In this document: one piece after another, positions 50,205 through 59,015 of the stretch
Numbering within the stretch: the stretch's first letter is position 1
How the letters are laid out: every line of letters starts with the position of its first letter
NCBI GenBank assembly: GCA_049694275.1
Contig: JBAVQS010000348.1
Span: forward strand, 10,229 to 74,228
Length of the DNA: 64,000 nucleotides
DNA from: JBAVQS01 sp049694275
Lineage (GTDB): Bacteria > Chloroflexota > Anaerolineae > UBA4142 > SHND01
Reading direction: 5' to 3'
Program-made: the position numbers and the translations under genes
The notes under the pieces: model-generated
Databases searched by the model: none
The model's input: the letters and a program-made list of their open reading frames with translations, nothing else
What the model was told of the DNA's origin: nothing

Positions 50205-51746
50205 CTAGTTGGTCACCGCATCCCACCACGGCAGCGCACGCTCATAGCCAATCAGCTTTAGCCCCGTAATCGCTGCCGTGTTCAAGTCCAGCGCCCGCAA
50301 GTCCTCCGTGCTCAGGTCGCGGATATCGTCGTGGCCTGAGAGCATGGTGAGAATCTTGATCTCTTCGGCACAGGCGTGGACGAAATTACAGAGGCGCTTC
50401 CCCCCTTCCTCCGGATCGAGCCGTTCACGCATTCTGGGATCCTGCGAGGTAATGCCGTACGGGCATTCCCCCTTGTGACAGGCCATACACGCTCGACACC
50501 CCAGAGCAATCTCCGCCGCGCTGCCGAATCCAACCGCATCCGCGCCCATCGCCAGCGCCTTGAAGGCATCCAAACCGCCGCGAATGCCGCCCAGCGCGAT
50601 GAGCTTGACCTTGCGGTGCAGCCCCAGCTCTTTGAGTGCACGCACAGCGGGCGGGATGCACGCGATGGTCGGGATGCCGACCCCTTGCGTGACAATGTCC
50701 GGCGAGGCGCCGGTGCCGCCGGCCGCGCCGTCCAGCGAGATCGCATCGACGCCCGCGAGCGCGGCGGCCCGAACATCCGCATAAGGCCGGCTTGGCCCAA
50801 GCTTCATCAGAATCGGCATCTTGTAATCGGTCACGTCGCGCAGGAACGCGACCATGCGTGTCATGTCCTCAAGCGTCTGCACGTCATAGTAACGACACGG
50901 CGAGAGGGCATCGCTACCGACCGGCACGCCGCGCACCGCCGCAATTTCGGCTGTCACCTTTTTGCCCAGCAGGTGGCCGCCCATGCCGGGCTTGGCGCCC
51001 TGGCCGATTTTGACCTCGACCGCGTCGCCCGCCCGCACATAATCCGCGCTCACGCCCCAGCGCCCCGTCGACCACTGCACGACGAGATAACCGCCCGGCG
51101 CCCATCGCTTGTCCGTACGCTCCTCGTCGGCATAGCCATTCGCCACGGCATTTTCGCCAGGCACAAGCCCGCCCTCGCCAGTATTCGTGGCAATGCCCAT
51201 TTTGGCTGCGCAAATCGCCAGCGCCAGCTTGGCCTCTTTGGACAGCGCGCCAAAAGACATGGCCGGAAAGACAATCGGCAGTTTCAGGTGCAGCGGACGC
51301 TCGCAGGTATCCTCCCCAATGACGAGGTCCATCTTGCACTCTTCCCGATACTTGTCGCGTGGCGCGGGCGAGGAGAGTTGGGACGGCACGACGACGATTG
51401 AGTCAAAGTGCGGGAGCGGCCCCATCGTGCCAAAGCCGCGCAGGATATATTGCCCCGTGAGCGCCTTGTAATGGATCTCTTCGACCGTGGGAAAGGTCCA
51501 GAGCGCCCGGGTGATATACTCCGGTTCCGCGCTGTTGATGCGGATGGCATTGCCGGGGCAAAACTCGGAACAGATACGGCAGCCAACGCACGCATTGAAA
51601 TTCTGGACCGACACCTGCCCGTCCTCGCCGAGCGCATAGACGTCGTATGGGCAGACCTCGACACACGTCGCACACTTGCCCGGCATCTGTCCATTGATGC
51701 AGGCATTCTTCATTACGCTAACGCAAAAGGCTCCGACGACCGCCAT
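50205..51746 (-). CDS. Ferredoxin-fused glutamate synthase FMN-domain protein (archaeal GltB2-like)
   Basis: The protein has 513 residues. The first ~75 hold two [4Fe-4S] motifs (CATCVEVCPYDV and CVGCRICSEFCPGNAI). Residues 100-490 are the FMN-binding barrel of glutamate synthase, with PAMSFGALSKEAK, TGEGG, GQGAKPGMGG, SLDGAAGGTGASP and GGIRGGLDAFKALAMGADAVGFG. The cluster motif CRACMACHKGECPYGI near 420 is like the [3Fe-4S] site of the family. The glutaminase domain of full-length GltB is absent, as in archaeal split enzymes and methylamine-glutamate synthase. The GXGXG subunit is encoded just upstream. It is last in a seven-gene operon and probably receives electrons from it; the true acceptor (2-oxoglutarate or another imine) is open. 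Confidence 0.85.
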   Translation of the reverse strand: MAVVGAFCVSVMKNACINGQMPGKCATCVEVCPYDVYALGEDGQVSVQNFNACVGCRICSEFCPGNAIRINSAEPEYITRALWTFPTVEEIHYKALTGQYILRGFGTMGPLPHFDSIVVVPSQLSSPAPRDKYREECKMDLVIGEDTCERPLHLKLPIVFPAMSFGALSKEAKLALAICAAKMGIATNTGEGGLVPGENAVANGYADEERTDKRWAPGGYLVVQWSTGRWGVSADYVRAGDAVEVKIGQGAKPGMGGHLLGKKVTAEIAAVRGVPVGSDALSPCRYYDVQTLEDMTRMVAFLRDVTDYKMPILMKLGPSRPYADVRAAALAGVDAISLDGAAGGTGASPDIVTQGVGIPTIACIPPAVRALKELGLHRKVKLIALGGIRGGLDAFKALAMGADAVGFGSAAEIALGCRACMACHKGECPYGITSQDPRMRERLDPEEGGKRLCNFVHACAEEIKILTMLSGHDDIRDLSTEDLRALDLNTAAITGLKLIGYERALPWWDAVTN

Positions 51747-51754
51747 GATTCACC

Positions 51755-52417
51755 TCATTCGTAGAACGGTTTCGTACTCTTGGCTACCAGTTTCTTGAAC
51801 CGCGTCACGTCCGCGTTCACGTCAAACTCTTCAAACAGCCGGCGCAGTTTTTGCGCGTCCTCGATGGTCAGTTCCTCGACGCGGGTATTGTGTCCCTGCG
51901 ATGCGAACTCTCCGCCGATATAGAGTGCGCCGCGGATCAGGAAATTACCGAAATTCCGGCCGGCATTGCCGCAGACGATGAAATCGCCCGCGAGGTGGTA
52001 GGTGGCGCACTCATCGCCAGCATCGCCGCAGACGATAATCGTCGCGCCCTTGTTCATCGTCGCCGTAAAATCACCCGCGTCGCCGCGAACGACGAGCGTA
52101 CCGCCGTACGGGTAGAGGCCCGCGCCATAGGCTGCGTTCCCCTGCACGACGAGCGTCCCGCGCGTCATGTTGTCGCCTACATATTTGCCGGCATTGCCGG
52201 TGACCTGGATCGTCGCGCCGTCGTTTAACACGCCCAGGTAATCTCCGGCATCCCCGACGACCACGTACTCCCCCTCTTTCAGCCCGCCCAGAAATCCGTG
52301 CAGGTGCGCGGCGTTGTGAATCTCGGTCGGTTGGGCGCGCGGCATCTCTTTGACTGCGGCGCTTGCCGCGCGCAAATTCAATTCTCTAGCATCCAGAGCA
52401 GTCGCCACAGCCAGCAT
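51755..52417 (-). CDS. GXGXG-domain protein (GltB3/FwdC-like)
   Basis: The 220-residue protein is a right-handed beta-helix with repeats such as GLKEGEYVVVGDAGDYLG, GNAGKYVGDNMTRGTLVVQGNAAYGAG and GGTLVVRGDAGDF, the GXGXG pattern of the C-terminal domain of glutamate synthase and of FwdC. In split archaeal glutamate synthases this is a separate subunit. ATG 52417 is preceded by AGGGAGG eight bases away; a start at 52459 is less likely because it overlaps the previous gene more. It overlaps the FrhB-like gene by 32 bases and is eight bases before the FMN-domain gene. Confidence 0.85.
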   Translation of the reverse strand: MLAVATALDARELNLRAASAAVKEMPRAQPTEIHNAAHLHGFLGGLKEGEYVVVGDAGDYLGVLNDGATIQVTGNAGKYVGDNMTRGTLVVQGNAAYGAGLYPYGGTLVVRGDAGDFTATMNKGATIIVCGDAGDECATYHLAGDFIVCGNAGRNFGNFLIRGALYIGGEFASQGHNTRVEELTIEDAQKLRRLFEEFDVNADVTRFKKLVAKSTKPFYE

Positions 52418-53564
52418 AGCGATAATCCTCCCTTGTAGTGATCGCGCGAGGTCGTCCATAGAGCAGGTCGAACTGCTGCTTGACCTCGGCGCGTTTGCGC
52501 GGGTCGCGCAGCGCGTCGAGCATCAGCACGCGAAGCTCGTCAAACGCCTGCGCTCGTTCGCGTCGGTCCTTCTCGGCGGCGGCGCGTTCCAGAGCCGCTT
52601 CGTCCACTTGGGCCAGCGTCTCGATCAATTTCATCGTGGTCGCGTTCTGGACAAATGCCCGCCCCACCGGCGTTCGCACAATCAGCGTCGAATAACCTGC
52701 TCGCGAGCCGACAGAGCCGACCGCGATATCCGCGCTCTCCCCGACATAGTCGTCGCAGCGCGCACACCCCTCGCGCGTGAATACTTCGGCTTCGCTTAGG
52801 TCCAACTCATAACACGAGCCATCCCATAACTCCGCCCGCAGCTTGCCCTCGCGCGGATAGGCCGTAATGCGCTGAATGCTCTCGGGAGCGAGGTTCGCGC
52901 CTTGCCCGAGCAGGTCGCGGAATGCGCCGGGCTGAAAGACGCCCGTGCAAAAGAGAGCAACGTTGAGCCGGATCACATCCCGATAGGGTTTGAGCCGCTC
53001 GTTCCTGGATTCTATCATCCGCCGGACCGCCTGGGCTGTGCATGGCGTCGAGACAATGGCGAGGTTATGCAGGCCGAGCTTGAACACCGCATCGTTGAGC
53101 GCCTCGAGCAGCGGGGTCCAGATGTATTGCAGACCGGTGCTCTCGGCGATCTCGCCCGCGCTCGTCACGATGCGCGCCCGCGTCCTACCCCCGCGGTCCG
53201 AGTCGACGAGCAACGCGCCGTCGATCAGCCCACTTCCACGGGCGGCGATGAGCAGGTTACGTGCCACGTCGTTGGGGTCGGCGCCCCCCAGCGGCCCGGT
53301 TGCTCGCGCGGACATCTGGGCGAGGGGCGGGAGCCGTGACGCCGGTTCAAGCCGCGGGCAAACCTCTTCGCAAAAATGCTCGCAGAACGAGCAGGTATCG
53401 AGCGCAAACTTGCTCAACCCGATATTCTTGTCAATCTTGCGAAGGTACGGATGTTCGCCACCGTCCCAGCCCAGGACCTGTTTGGAACAGGCGGCGACAC
53501 ACATTGAACAGCCGGCGCAGCGATCTTGCATCCATACCTTGTCGTATAATCGCGTTGTATACAA
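52386..53564 (-). CDS. FrhB/FdhB-like iron-sulfur flavoprotein
   Basis: The protein has 392 residues. The N-terminus has ferredoxin-like Cys motifs (CAGCSMCVAAC; CSFCEHFCEEVCP). The core matches the F420-hydrogenase/dehydrogenase beta-subunit family (NVALFCTGVFQPG, EGCARCDDYVGESADIAVGSVGS). The very C-terminus ends YAGCGDCSGC. Family members bind FAD and [4Fe-4S] clusters and pass electrons between ferredoxin, F420 or NAD(P)H and partner proteins. TTG 53564 follows GGAGG and is supported by the conserved N-terminus; no better ATG exists upstream. It sits between the HdrA-MvhD and GXGXG genes, which suggests it hands electrons to the glutamate-synthase module. Confidence 0.82.
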   Translation of the reverse strand: MYTTRLYDKVWMQDRCAGCSMCVAACSKQVLGWDGGEHPYLRKIDKNIGLSKFALDTCSFCEHFCEEVCPRLEPASRLPPLAQMSARATGPLGGADPNDVARNLLIAARGSGLIDGALLVDSDRGGRTRARIVTSAGEIAESTGLQYIWTPLLEALNDAVFKLGLHNLAIVSTPCTAQAVRRMIESRNERLKPYRDVIRLNVALFCTGVFQPGAFRDLLGQGANLAPESIQRITAYPREGKLRAELWDGSCYELDLSEAEVFTREGCARCDDYVGESADIAVGSVGSRAGYSTLIVRTPVGRAFVQNATTMKLIETLAQVDEAALERAAAEKDRRERAQAFDELRVLMLDALRDPRKRAEVKQQFDLLYGRPRAITTREDYRYAGCGDCSGC

Positions 53565-53616
53565 TTCGTTCTCCTCCCTTGCGCAAGCTAACCGCTTGCG
53601 CTAAATGCCCCGTTCT

Positions 53617-55770
53617 TTATTTGCCCGGTCGATTCGCTATTGGGCCGCGTTCCAGCACCGGCGGCCTGATTGCGCGATCTGCAGACTGGAACCGGTGACC
53701 TGCCGCCTCCACCGCCTGCACCCAGGCATTTGCATCATCTCCCAGCAAGCGCGCCACAATCAATCGTCGCGGATCAACCCCGTGCGCCTCAAGCTGAGCC
53801 CGCAGGTTCTCGACGCGCGCCTCGGCATAGCGATTGCCGCTCGCGAAATGGCACTCGTCCGGTGGGCAGAGAGCGAGCATCACCGAATCCGCGCCGTTCA
53901 AGAACGCATACAGCACATGCATCGGATCGAGCCGCGCTGAGCAGGGGAGCTCGATGACGCGCACAGTCGCAGGCGAGGGAACCCGACGCGCGCCGGCCAG
54001 TTCCATAGCGGAAAACCCACTCCAGTGACAGGCAAAAACCAGGGGAACAGGGACGGAAACAGCGCCTGCTTCCTTGTCTTCGCGCTTAGCCAGCGCCGCC
54101 TCGATCTGCGCAAAAATCTGGGCATCGCTGCTGGTGGGCAGATCAATCGCTTTGGCTGGACACGCCACAACACAATTACCGCAAGCCTGGCAAAGGAAGG
54201 GGTCAATCGCGGCGTGGTCCAGCATTTGCGCCTCGCCATCCCGAACGTCGGCGAGTACAGAATGTTGTCGCATCTCGATCGCGCCAAACGCGCACGTCTC
54301 GACGCACTGGGCGCAGCCGGTACAGACCTGCCGGTTCACGTGAGCGCCCGACGAGGGATGCAGCATCTCGCGCTTGTGAATAAAGCGAAACGCCCGCGCC
54401 GCCGCCGTCATCCCTTGCAAGATAGCGGTCTCGGCATCCGCCGGACGGTGCGCCGATCCGCAGACGAAAATCCCGCGCTCGGGCTGGTCCTCCGGCCGAA
54501 TTCTGAAATGGGAATCGAGAAAAAAACCATCCTCATCGCGCGTGAGATGGAACAGTCGTGCAACCATCCCGGCATCATCCTGCGGCACATAGGGGGTGGC
54601 GAGGACCACCCGGTCATACCCAATCTCGTGCAACCGGCCCGCGGTATCGGCCACGGCGACAAAATCGTCTCCAACGCGCGGGGGCGTGCTCGCGCCATAG
54701 CGCACGAACCGGATCACCAGACGCCGCGCCTCGCGGACCCGTTCCTCATTCAACTCGTCACCCAACAGATAGAAATCCCGGAAGAGGACGGTGATTTCAG
54801 CGGTCGGGTTAGCCCGTTTGACTCGAATCGCCTGATCGAGCGCGTCCAGGCAGCATGTGCGTGAGCAGTACGGGACATGTTGGTCACGTGAACCGGCGCA
54901 GAGGATATAGACCAGGGATTGGTTGGGCGGAATGGGCGAGTCGCGGGTTTGCCGCTCGAATTCCGAAAGAGTCACGACGCGCCGCCCGTCATGTCGATAC
55001 AGTCCTGGATCACGGTATTCCTGGGCGCCTGTGGCAATCACGACTGCGCCCACTTCCATTTCCAGTGTTTCGGATCCACCTGCAATCCGTACGCGATAGC
55101 TCCCGACCGTACCCTCCACTGCCGCTACGCCGGCATTTAGCAGAGTTAGAATCCGCGGGTGCGCGAGCACCGCCTCTTTTGTCCGGTCTGCGCCCGCGCC
55201 GTTTCGCGCATCGCCGACATCACCTGGGGAATACCCGTCAAACTGCCCGCCCAATTTGGCCTGGCGCTCGACCAGCGTCACAGGCACACCACGGTCGGCG
55301 AGGGCGAGGGCGGCCGTCATCCCGGCAATCCCGCCGCCAATCACCAGCGCGCGAGGCGCAATGGCCGTTCGCACGCCGTCGAGCTGGCGAGCGCGAATCA
55401 CTCGCACCAGCCCCATTCGCACGAGGTCAACCGCCTGTCTAGTCGCACCTTCCCGATCGCCGCGATGCGCCCAGGCACAGCCCTCACGCCAATCCACAAG
55501 GGTAAAACAGTTTGGATTGATGCCCGCCTCCAGGCATACATCCCACAGACGTCTTTCCTGAAAACGGGCAGGGCATGCAGCGACAACCATGCGGTCCAGA
55601 TTCTGGGCCAGGATCGTACGGCGGAGGTCGCTCATGCCGTCGGGGAGGCAGATGTGCGGAGCGGTAATGACAACCCCATCCGGGCGCAGCGCCTCGGCCA
55701 CTGCGCCGACATCCATCTCTTTGCTAATTTTTTCATCGCATGTACAGAGCAAGATCCCGGTGCGTGTCAT
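53617..55770 (-). CDS. HdrA-like flavoprotein fused to MvhD-like domain
   Basis: The protein has 717 residues. It opens with GILLCTCDEKI, a Cys-rich region of HdrA. The FAD site is ALVIGGGIAGMTAALALADRG. HdrA Cys motifs follow (HVPYCSRTCCLDAL), then two [4Fe-4S] sites near the C-terminal third: CTGCAQCVETCAFGAI and CQACGNCVVACPAKAI. The last ~120 residues are an MvhD/FlpD-like domain (VFACHWSGFSAMELAG; VIELPCSARLDP; LCPPDECHF). The first MvhD motif has Ser instead of the second Cys. HdrA flavoproteins can bifurcate electrons between high- and low-potential acceptors. Its ATG overlaps the stop of the preceding [2Fe-2S] protein gene by four bases, so the proteins are translationally coupled. 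Confidence 0.88.
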   Translation of the reverse strand: MTRTGILLCTCDEKISKEMDVGAVAEALRPDGVVITAPHICLPDGMSDLRRTILAQNLDRMVVAACPARFQERRLWDVCLEAGINPNCFTLVDWREGCAWAHRGDREGATRQAVDLVRMGLVRVIRARQLDGVRTAIAPRALVIGGGIAGMTAALALADRGVPVTLVERQAKLGGQFDGYSPGDVGDARNGAGADRTKEAVLAHPRILTLLNAGVAAVEGTVGSYRVRIAGGSETLEMEVGAVVIATGAQEYRDPGLYRHDGRRVVTLSEFERQTRDSPIPPNQSLVYILCAGSRDQHVPYCSRTCCLDALDQAIRVKRANPTAEITVLFRDFYLLGDELNEERVREARRLVIRFVRYGASTPPRVGDDFVAVADTAGRLHEIGYDRVVLATPYVPQDDAGMVARLFHLTRDEDGFFLDSHFRIRPEDQPERGIFVCGSAHRPADAETAILQGMTAAARAFRFIHKREMLHPSSGAHVNRQVCTGCAQCVETCAFGAIEMRQHSVLADVRDGEAQMLDHAAIDPFLCQACGNCVVACPAKAIDLPTSSDAQIFAQIEAALAKREDKEAGAVSVPVPLVFACHWSGFSAMELAGARRVPSPATVRVIELPCSARLDPMHVLYAFLNGADSVMLALCPPDECHFASGNRYAEARVENLRAQLEAHGVDPRRLIVARLLGDDANAWVQAVEAAGHRFQSADRAIRPPVLERGPIANRPGK

Positions 55771-56438
55771 AGGGGTTGCACCTCTTCTTTCAGCAAAGCC
55801 TCTGCATCCGCAAAATGGACGGGGAGCGTTTGCTCGCCGCAGATACGGCAGGTTCGCGCGTCGTGCGCCGAATGCGGCGCGGGGGCGATATCGGCCAGCG
55901 TAATCGCGCCCGTCGGACAGATCAGAACACAGGTCGCGCAGCCGATGCACGCAGCAGAGGTAATCTCGAACGGCGCTGCATATCGCTTATTCAACCCCCG
56001 CTGGATGAGGCTAATCGCATGGGCGCCAACCAGCTGATCGCACGCCCTGACGCACAATCCGCACAAGATGCAATCGTCGGGCGGCAGCGTGTGGCGCACG
56101 CTCTGTACCCCCATCGCCCCGGCGATGGCCTGCACCAGGGGCAAATGGGCGCCGGTCGCCATCAACAACTCGGCGGTGATGCGGCGCGAGGCCTGGACCG
56201 GCTGTGAACTCGTGCGAACCGTCATTCCTTCTTCGCATGGCTGGGTACAGGCTGCAACCAGCTTGGACCCGCGCGCCCCCACAAGCTCCACGACGCAGAG
56301 ACGGCATGCCGCATACGGCTCGACGGCCTCATGATAACAAAGGGTTGGGATCGCGATACCGTTCTCGCGCGCCGCCTGCAGAATCGTCTCGCCATGCTCG
56401 GCCGTGATGGGACGATCGTCAATGATCAGATTTACCAT
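55767..56438 (-). CDS. NuoG/HoxU-like iron-sulfur subunit
   Basis: The 223-residue protein has an N-terminal [2Fe-2S] ferredoxin (CYHEAVEPYAACRLCVVEL, AACTQPCEEGM). The family's His-rich segment is weak here. Two [4Fe-4S] motifs follow: CILCGLCVRACDQLVGAHAI and CIGCATCVLICPTGAI. This equals the N-terminal third of NuoG or HydA without the molybdopterin or H-cluster part, like HoxU. It would wire the flavin site of the NuoF-like subunit to HdrA. The preceding gene ends six bases upstream. Confidence 0.88.
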   Translation of the reverse strand: MVNLIIDDRPITAEHGETILQAARENGIAIPTLCYHEAVEPYAACRLCVVELVGARGSKLVAACTQPCEEGMTVRTSSQPVQASRRITAELLMATGAHLPLVQAIAGAMGVQSVRHTLPPDDCILCGLCVRACDQLVGAHAISLIQRGLNKRYAAPFEITSAACIGCATCVLICPTGAITLADIAPAPHSAHDARTCRICGEQTLPVHFADAEALLKEEVQPL

Positions 56439-56444
56439 AGGCCT

Positions 56445-58367
56445 TCACCTATCGCCTGCCGCCTGCAACATAGGCCCGGTGACAGATCCCGAATGTGCAT
56501 CACGGAGCTGTGGCTTGAAACCGGTTACCACCCGCACTGCGTCAAAATTGCACAGCTCTTTACATACGCCACATTTATTGCACAACTCGGGGCGAATCAT
56601 GTGCGGTTTTAGTTTTTCGCCAGTCACTGCGTTCGAGGTGCAGTTGCGCAGGCAAACCAAACAGCCGGTGCAAAGCGCAGGAATCACTTCATACCGAATC
56701 AGTCCCTTACAGACGAGGGCGCGGCAGGTCCCGTCGCGAACGTGCTCCTCGTACTCTTCCCGAAAATAGCGCAGCGTCGTCAGCACCGGATTGGGCGCTG
56801 TCTGCCCGAGCCCGCACAAAGAGGAAACCTTGACCGCGTTCGCCAGCTCTTCCAGGTACTCGATATCCACCTCCTGGCCACGCCCTTCGGTGATCCGTGT
56901 CAGGGTGTCGAGCATCGCCCTGGTACCAAGGCGGCAAGGCGTGCACTTGCCACATGACTCTTCCTGCACGAAATTCATAAAATACCGGGCGAAATCCACC
57001 ATGCAGGTCGTCTCATCCGTGACGACCAGGCCGCCCGAGCCCATGATTGCGCCCAGCGAGGTCAACGACTCGTAATCGATGGGAGTATCGAGGTGCTCTT
57101 CGGGAATACAGCCGCCGGAAGGGCCACCGATCTGCGCCGCCCGGAACTGCTTGCCGTTTGGAATCCCGCCGCCGATGCCAAAGATCAATTCGCGCAGCGT
57201 GATGCCCATCGGCACCTCGACCAGGCCTGTGTTGACCACCTTGCCGACCAGCGAAAAGATCATCGTCCCTTTAGACCGGGGAGTCCCAATCGCCGCATAG
57301 GCCGCTGCCCCCTTCTCGAGAATGACCGGAATGCTCGACCAGGTCTTGACATTGTTAATCACCGTTGGCTTGCCCCATAGCCCGCTTACGGCAGGATAGG
57401 GCGGCCGGGGTCGCGGGTCACCGGTACGGCCCTCGATGCTCGCCATGAGTGCTGTCTCTTCACCGCATACGAACGCGCCCGCGCCGATGCGAATTTCGAT
57501 GTCAAAATCGAGCCCCGAATCGAGGATATTCGTTCCGAGGAGTCCATACTCGCGCGCCTGCTTGAGCGCAATGCCGAGATGCTCGACGGCCAGCGGGTAT
57601 TCAGCCCGGATATATACATAGCCCCGTCTGGCGCCAATCGCGTGCGCGCCGATAATCATCCCTTCGATTGCCCGATGGGGATTCCCCTCCATCAACGCGC
57701 GGTCCATAAAGGCGCCCGGGTCCCCCTCGTCGGCATTGCAGACCACATAGCCAGAGGCATTCGCAGTCTCTTTTCGCTGCTTGTCAATCTCCTGCCGGGC
57801 GGTCCGCCATTTCGTACCGGTGGGGAAACCAGCCCCACCCCGCCCGCGCAACCCCGAGCACGTGATCTCGTCGATGATCTGTTCGCCCCCCCGCGCCAGC
57901 GCTTGCGCCAACGAAGCATACCCGCCCATTCGGATATATTCGTCAATCCGGGTCGGATCAAGCGAATTATTCTGTGCGAGCAGCAGTCGCATTTGCTTGG
58001 CGTAAAAAGGGATGTCGCTCTCGCGCCGCACCCGCATGCCAATCGCCGGATCGGTGTACAACAGACGTTCGACGAAGCGATTATCCGCCATCGCCTCGAC
58101 GATTTCCCGCACATCCGGCGGCTGGACGTGGGTATAGAGAGTTCCTTGTGGTTGAGTCGTGAGGAGCGGTCCCTGCTCGCAAAACCCAGGGCAACCTGTC
58201 ACGCGCACGTCTGCGCCGGTTGCCCGCGCCGCGTCGATCACCTCATCCGCGCCGTACGCGCGGCAGCCGGTTCCGCCGCAAATGTGGAGACAGGGTTTTC
58301 GGGGGTTGTGGGCGCGGTCCAGGTCCGCGCGATACGATTCCAACTGCGCGGCATTTGCAATTTTCAT
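56445..58367 (-). CDS. HydB/NuoF-like NAD(H)-binding flavoprotein
   Basis: The 640-residue protein has an N-terminal thioredoxin-like [2Fe-2S] domain (CLHICGGTGCRAYG; CPGFCEQGPL). The NuoF core follows, with SGLRGRGGAGFPTGTKW for FMN and NADH and ESCGKCTPCRLG for [4Fe-4S]. A C-terminal tail has two [4Fe-4S] motifs (CTGCLVCLRNC; CNKCGVCKELC). This layout is that of HydB of electron-bifurcating hydrogenases rather than complex I NuoF, which lacks the tail. It would oxidise NADH or reduce NAD+. ATG 58367 is just after the NuoE-like stop. A longer frame reaching 58538 overlaps that gene and is not supported. Confidence 0.9.
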   Translation of the reverse strand: MKIANAAQLESYRADLDRAHNPRKPCLHICGGTGCRAYGADEVIDAARATGADVRVTGCPGFCEQGPLLTTQPQGTLYTHVQPPDVREIVEAMADNRFVERLLYTDPAIGMRVRRESDIPFYAKQMRLLLAQNNSLDPTRIDEYIRMGGYASLAQALARGGEQIIDEITCSGLRGRGGAGFPTGTKWRTARQEIDKQRKETANASGYVVCNADEGDPGAFMDRALMEGNPHRAIEGMIIGAHAIGARRGYVYIRAEYPLAVEHLGIALKQAREYGLLGTNILDSGLDFDIEIRIGAGAFVCGEETALMASIEGRTGDPRPRPPYPAVSGLWGKPTVINNVKTWSSIPVILEKGAAAYAAIGTPRSKGTMIFSLVGKVVNTGLVEVPMGITLRELIFGIGGGIPNGKQFRAAQIGGPSGGCIPEEHLDTPIDYESLTSLGAIMGSGGLVVTDETTCMVDFARYFMNFVQEESCGKCTPCRLGTRAMLDTLTRITEGRGQEVDIEYLEELANAVKVSSLCGLGQTAPNPVLTTLRYFREEYEEHVRDGTCRALVCKGLIRYEVIPALCTGCLVCLRNCTSNAVTGEKLKPHMIRPELCNKCGVCKELCNFDAVRVVTGFKPQLRDAHSGSVTGPMLQAAGDR

Positions 58368-58369
58368 TT

Positions 58370-58837
58370 CTAACCCCGTTTCAAATTCTTGAGCACGCGG
58401 TCCGCCCTGGCAATGTCCATCTGCCCATGATATTTGCCGTCGACCACGGCGATGGGACCGAGCGCGCACGCGCCGAGGCAGTTGACCGTTTCCAGTGTGA
58501 CGCTCCGGTCGCGCGCCGTTTCGCCCGCGTGGATGCACATTTTTCTTTCAAACCGGTCGAGAATTTGGGGAGCGCCGCGCACGTGACAGGCGGTGCCCAT
58601 GCAAACGCGCACGAGATGCGCACCGCGCGGTTTCAAACTAAAGGCGTGATAAAACGTAGCAACGCTATAAATCTGACTGAGGGGGATATCGAGTGTTTCA
58701 CTCAGCAGGACCAGCGCGTGCGAGGGGAGATAGTGGTAGCGCGCCTGGATTTCGCTCAACAGGGAAATGAGCGCGGTCTCGCCGGCGACCTCATGGTCGT
58801 GTACAAATTGTCCGACGTCATAGGCGGACGGATCCAT
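58370..58837 (-). CDS. NuoE/HydC-like [2Fe-2S] subunit
   Basis: The 155-residue protein has the thioredoxin-like [2Fe-2S] signature CMGTACHVRG with CLGACALGPIAVV, the four Cys ligands expected in NuoE or HydC. The N-terminal helix bundle is also typical (LISLLSEIQARYHYLP; YSVATFYHAFSL). It is the first gene of the operon and partners the HydB-like flavoprotein. The 178-base region upstream (58838-59015) separates it from the PBP gene stop; I see no clear promoter there. Confidence 0.9.
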   Translation of the reverse strand: MDPSAYDVGQFVHDHEVAGETALISLLSEIQARYHYLPSHALVLLSETLDIPLSQIYSVATFYHAFSLKPRGAHLVRVCMGTACHVRGAPQILDRFERKMCIHAGETARDRSVTLETVNCLGACALGPIAVVDGKYHGQMDIARADRVLKNLKRG

Positions 58838-59015
58838 ATATTCACCTCGAAGCCTCGTTGATTCGGGTGTGCGAGCGAAGAGCCTCGCGTTTTTATGCTA
58901 GGCTATCTGGGTCAAAATTCGGTCCTAAATTGGTTTTATTACAGATAGAATTCGCTTGATGCCTTGCTTTATTCTCTGCACATGTCTAGCTTTCAGGTAA
59001 TCATGAGCCTGGAAT

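Noticed and set aside
50205..58837. Complex I (nuo) gene cluster
   Set aside because: NuoE-, NuoF- and NuoG-like genes are present, but no membrane subunits (NuoH-N) or NuoB-D are found, and HdrA, FrhB-like and glutamate synthase genes follow.
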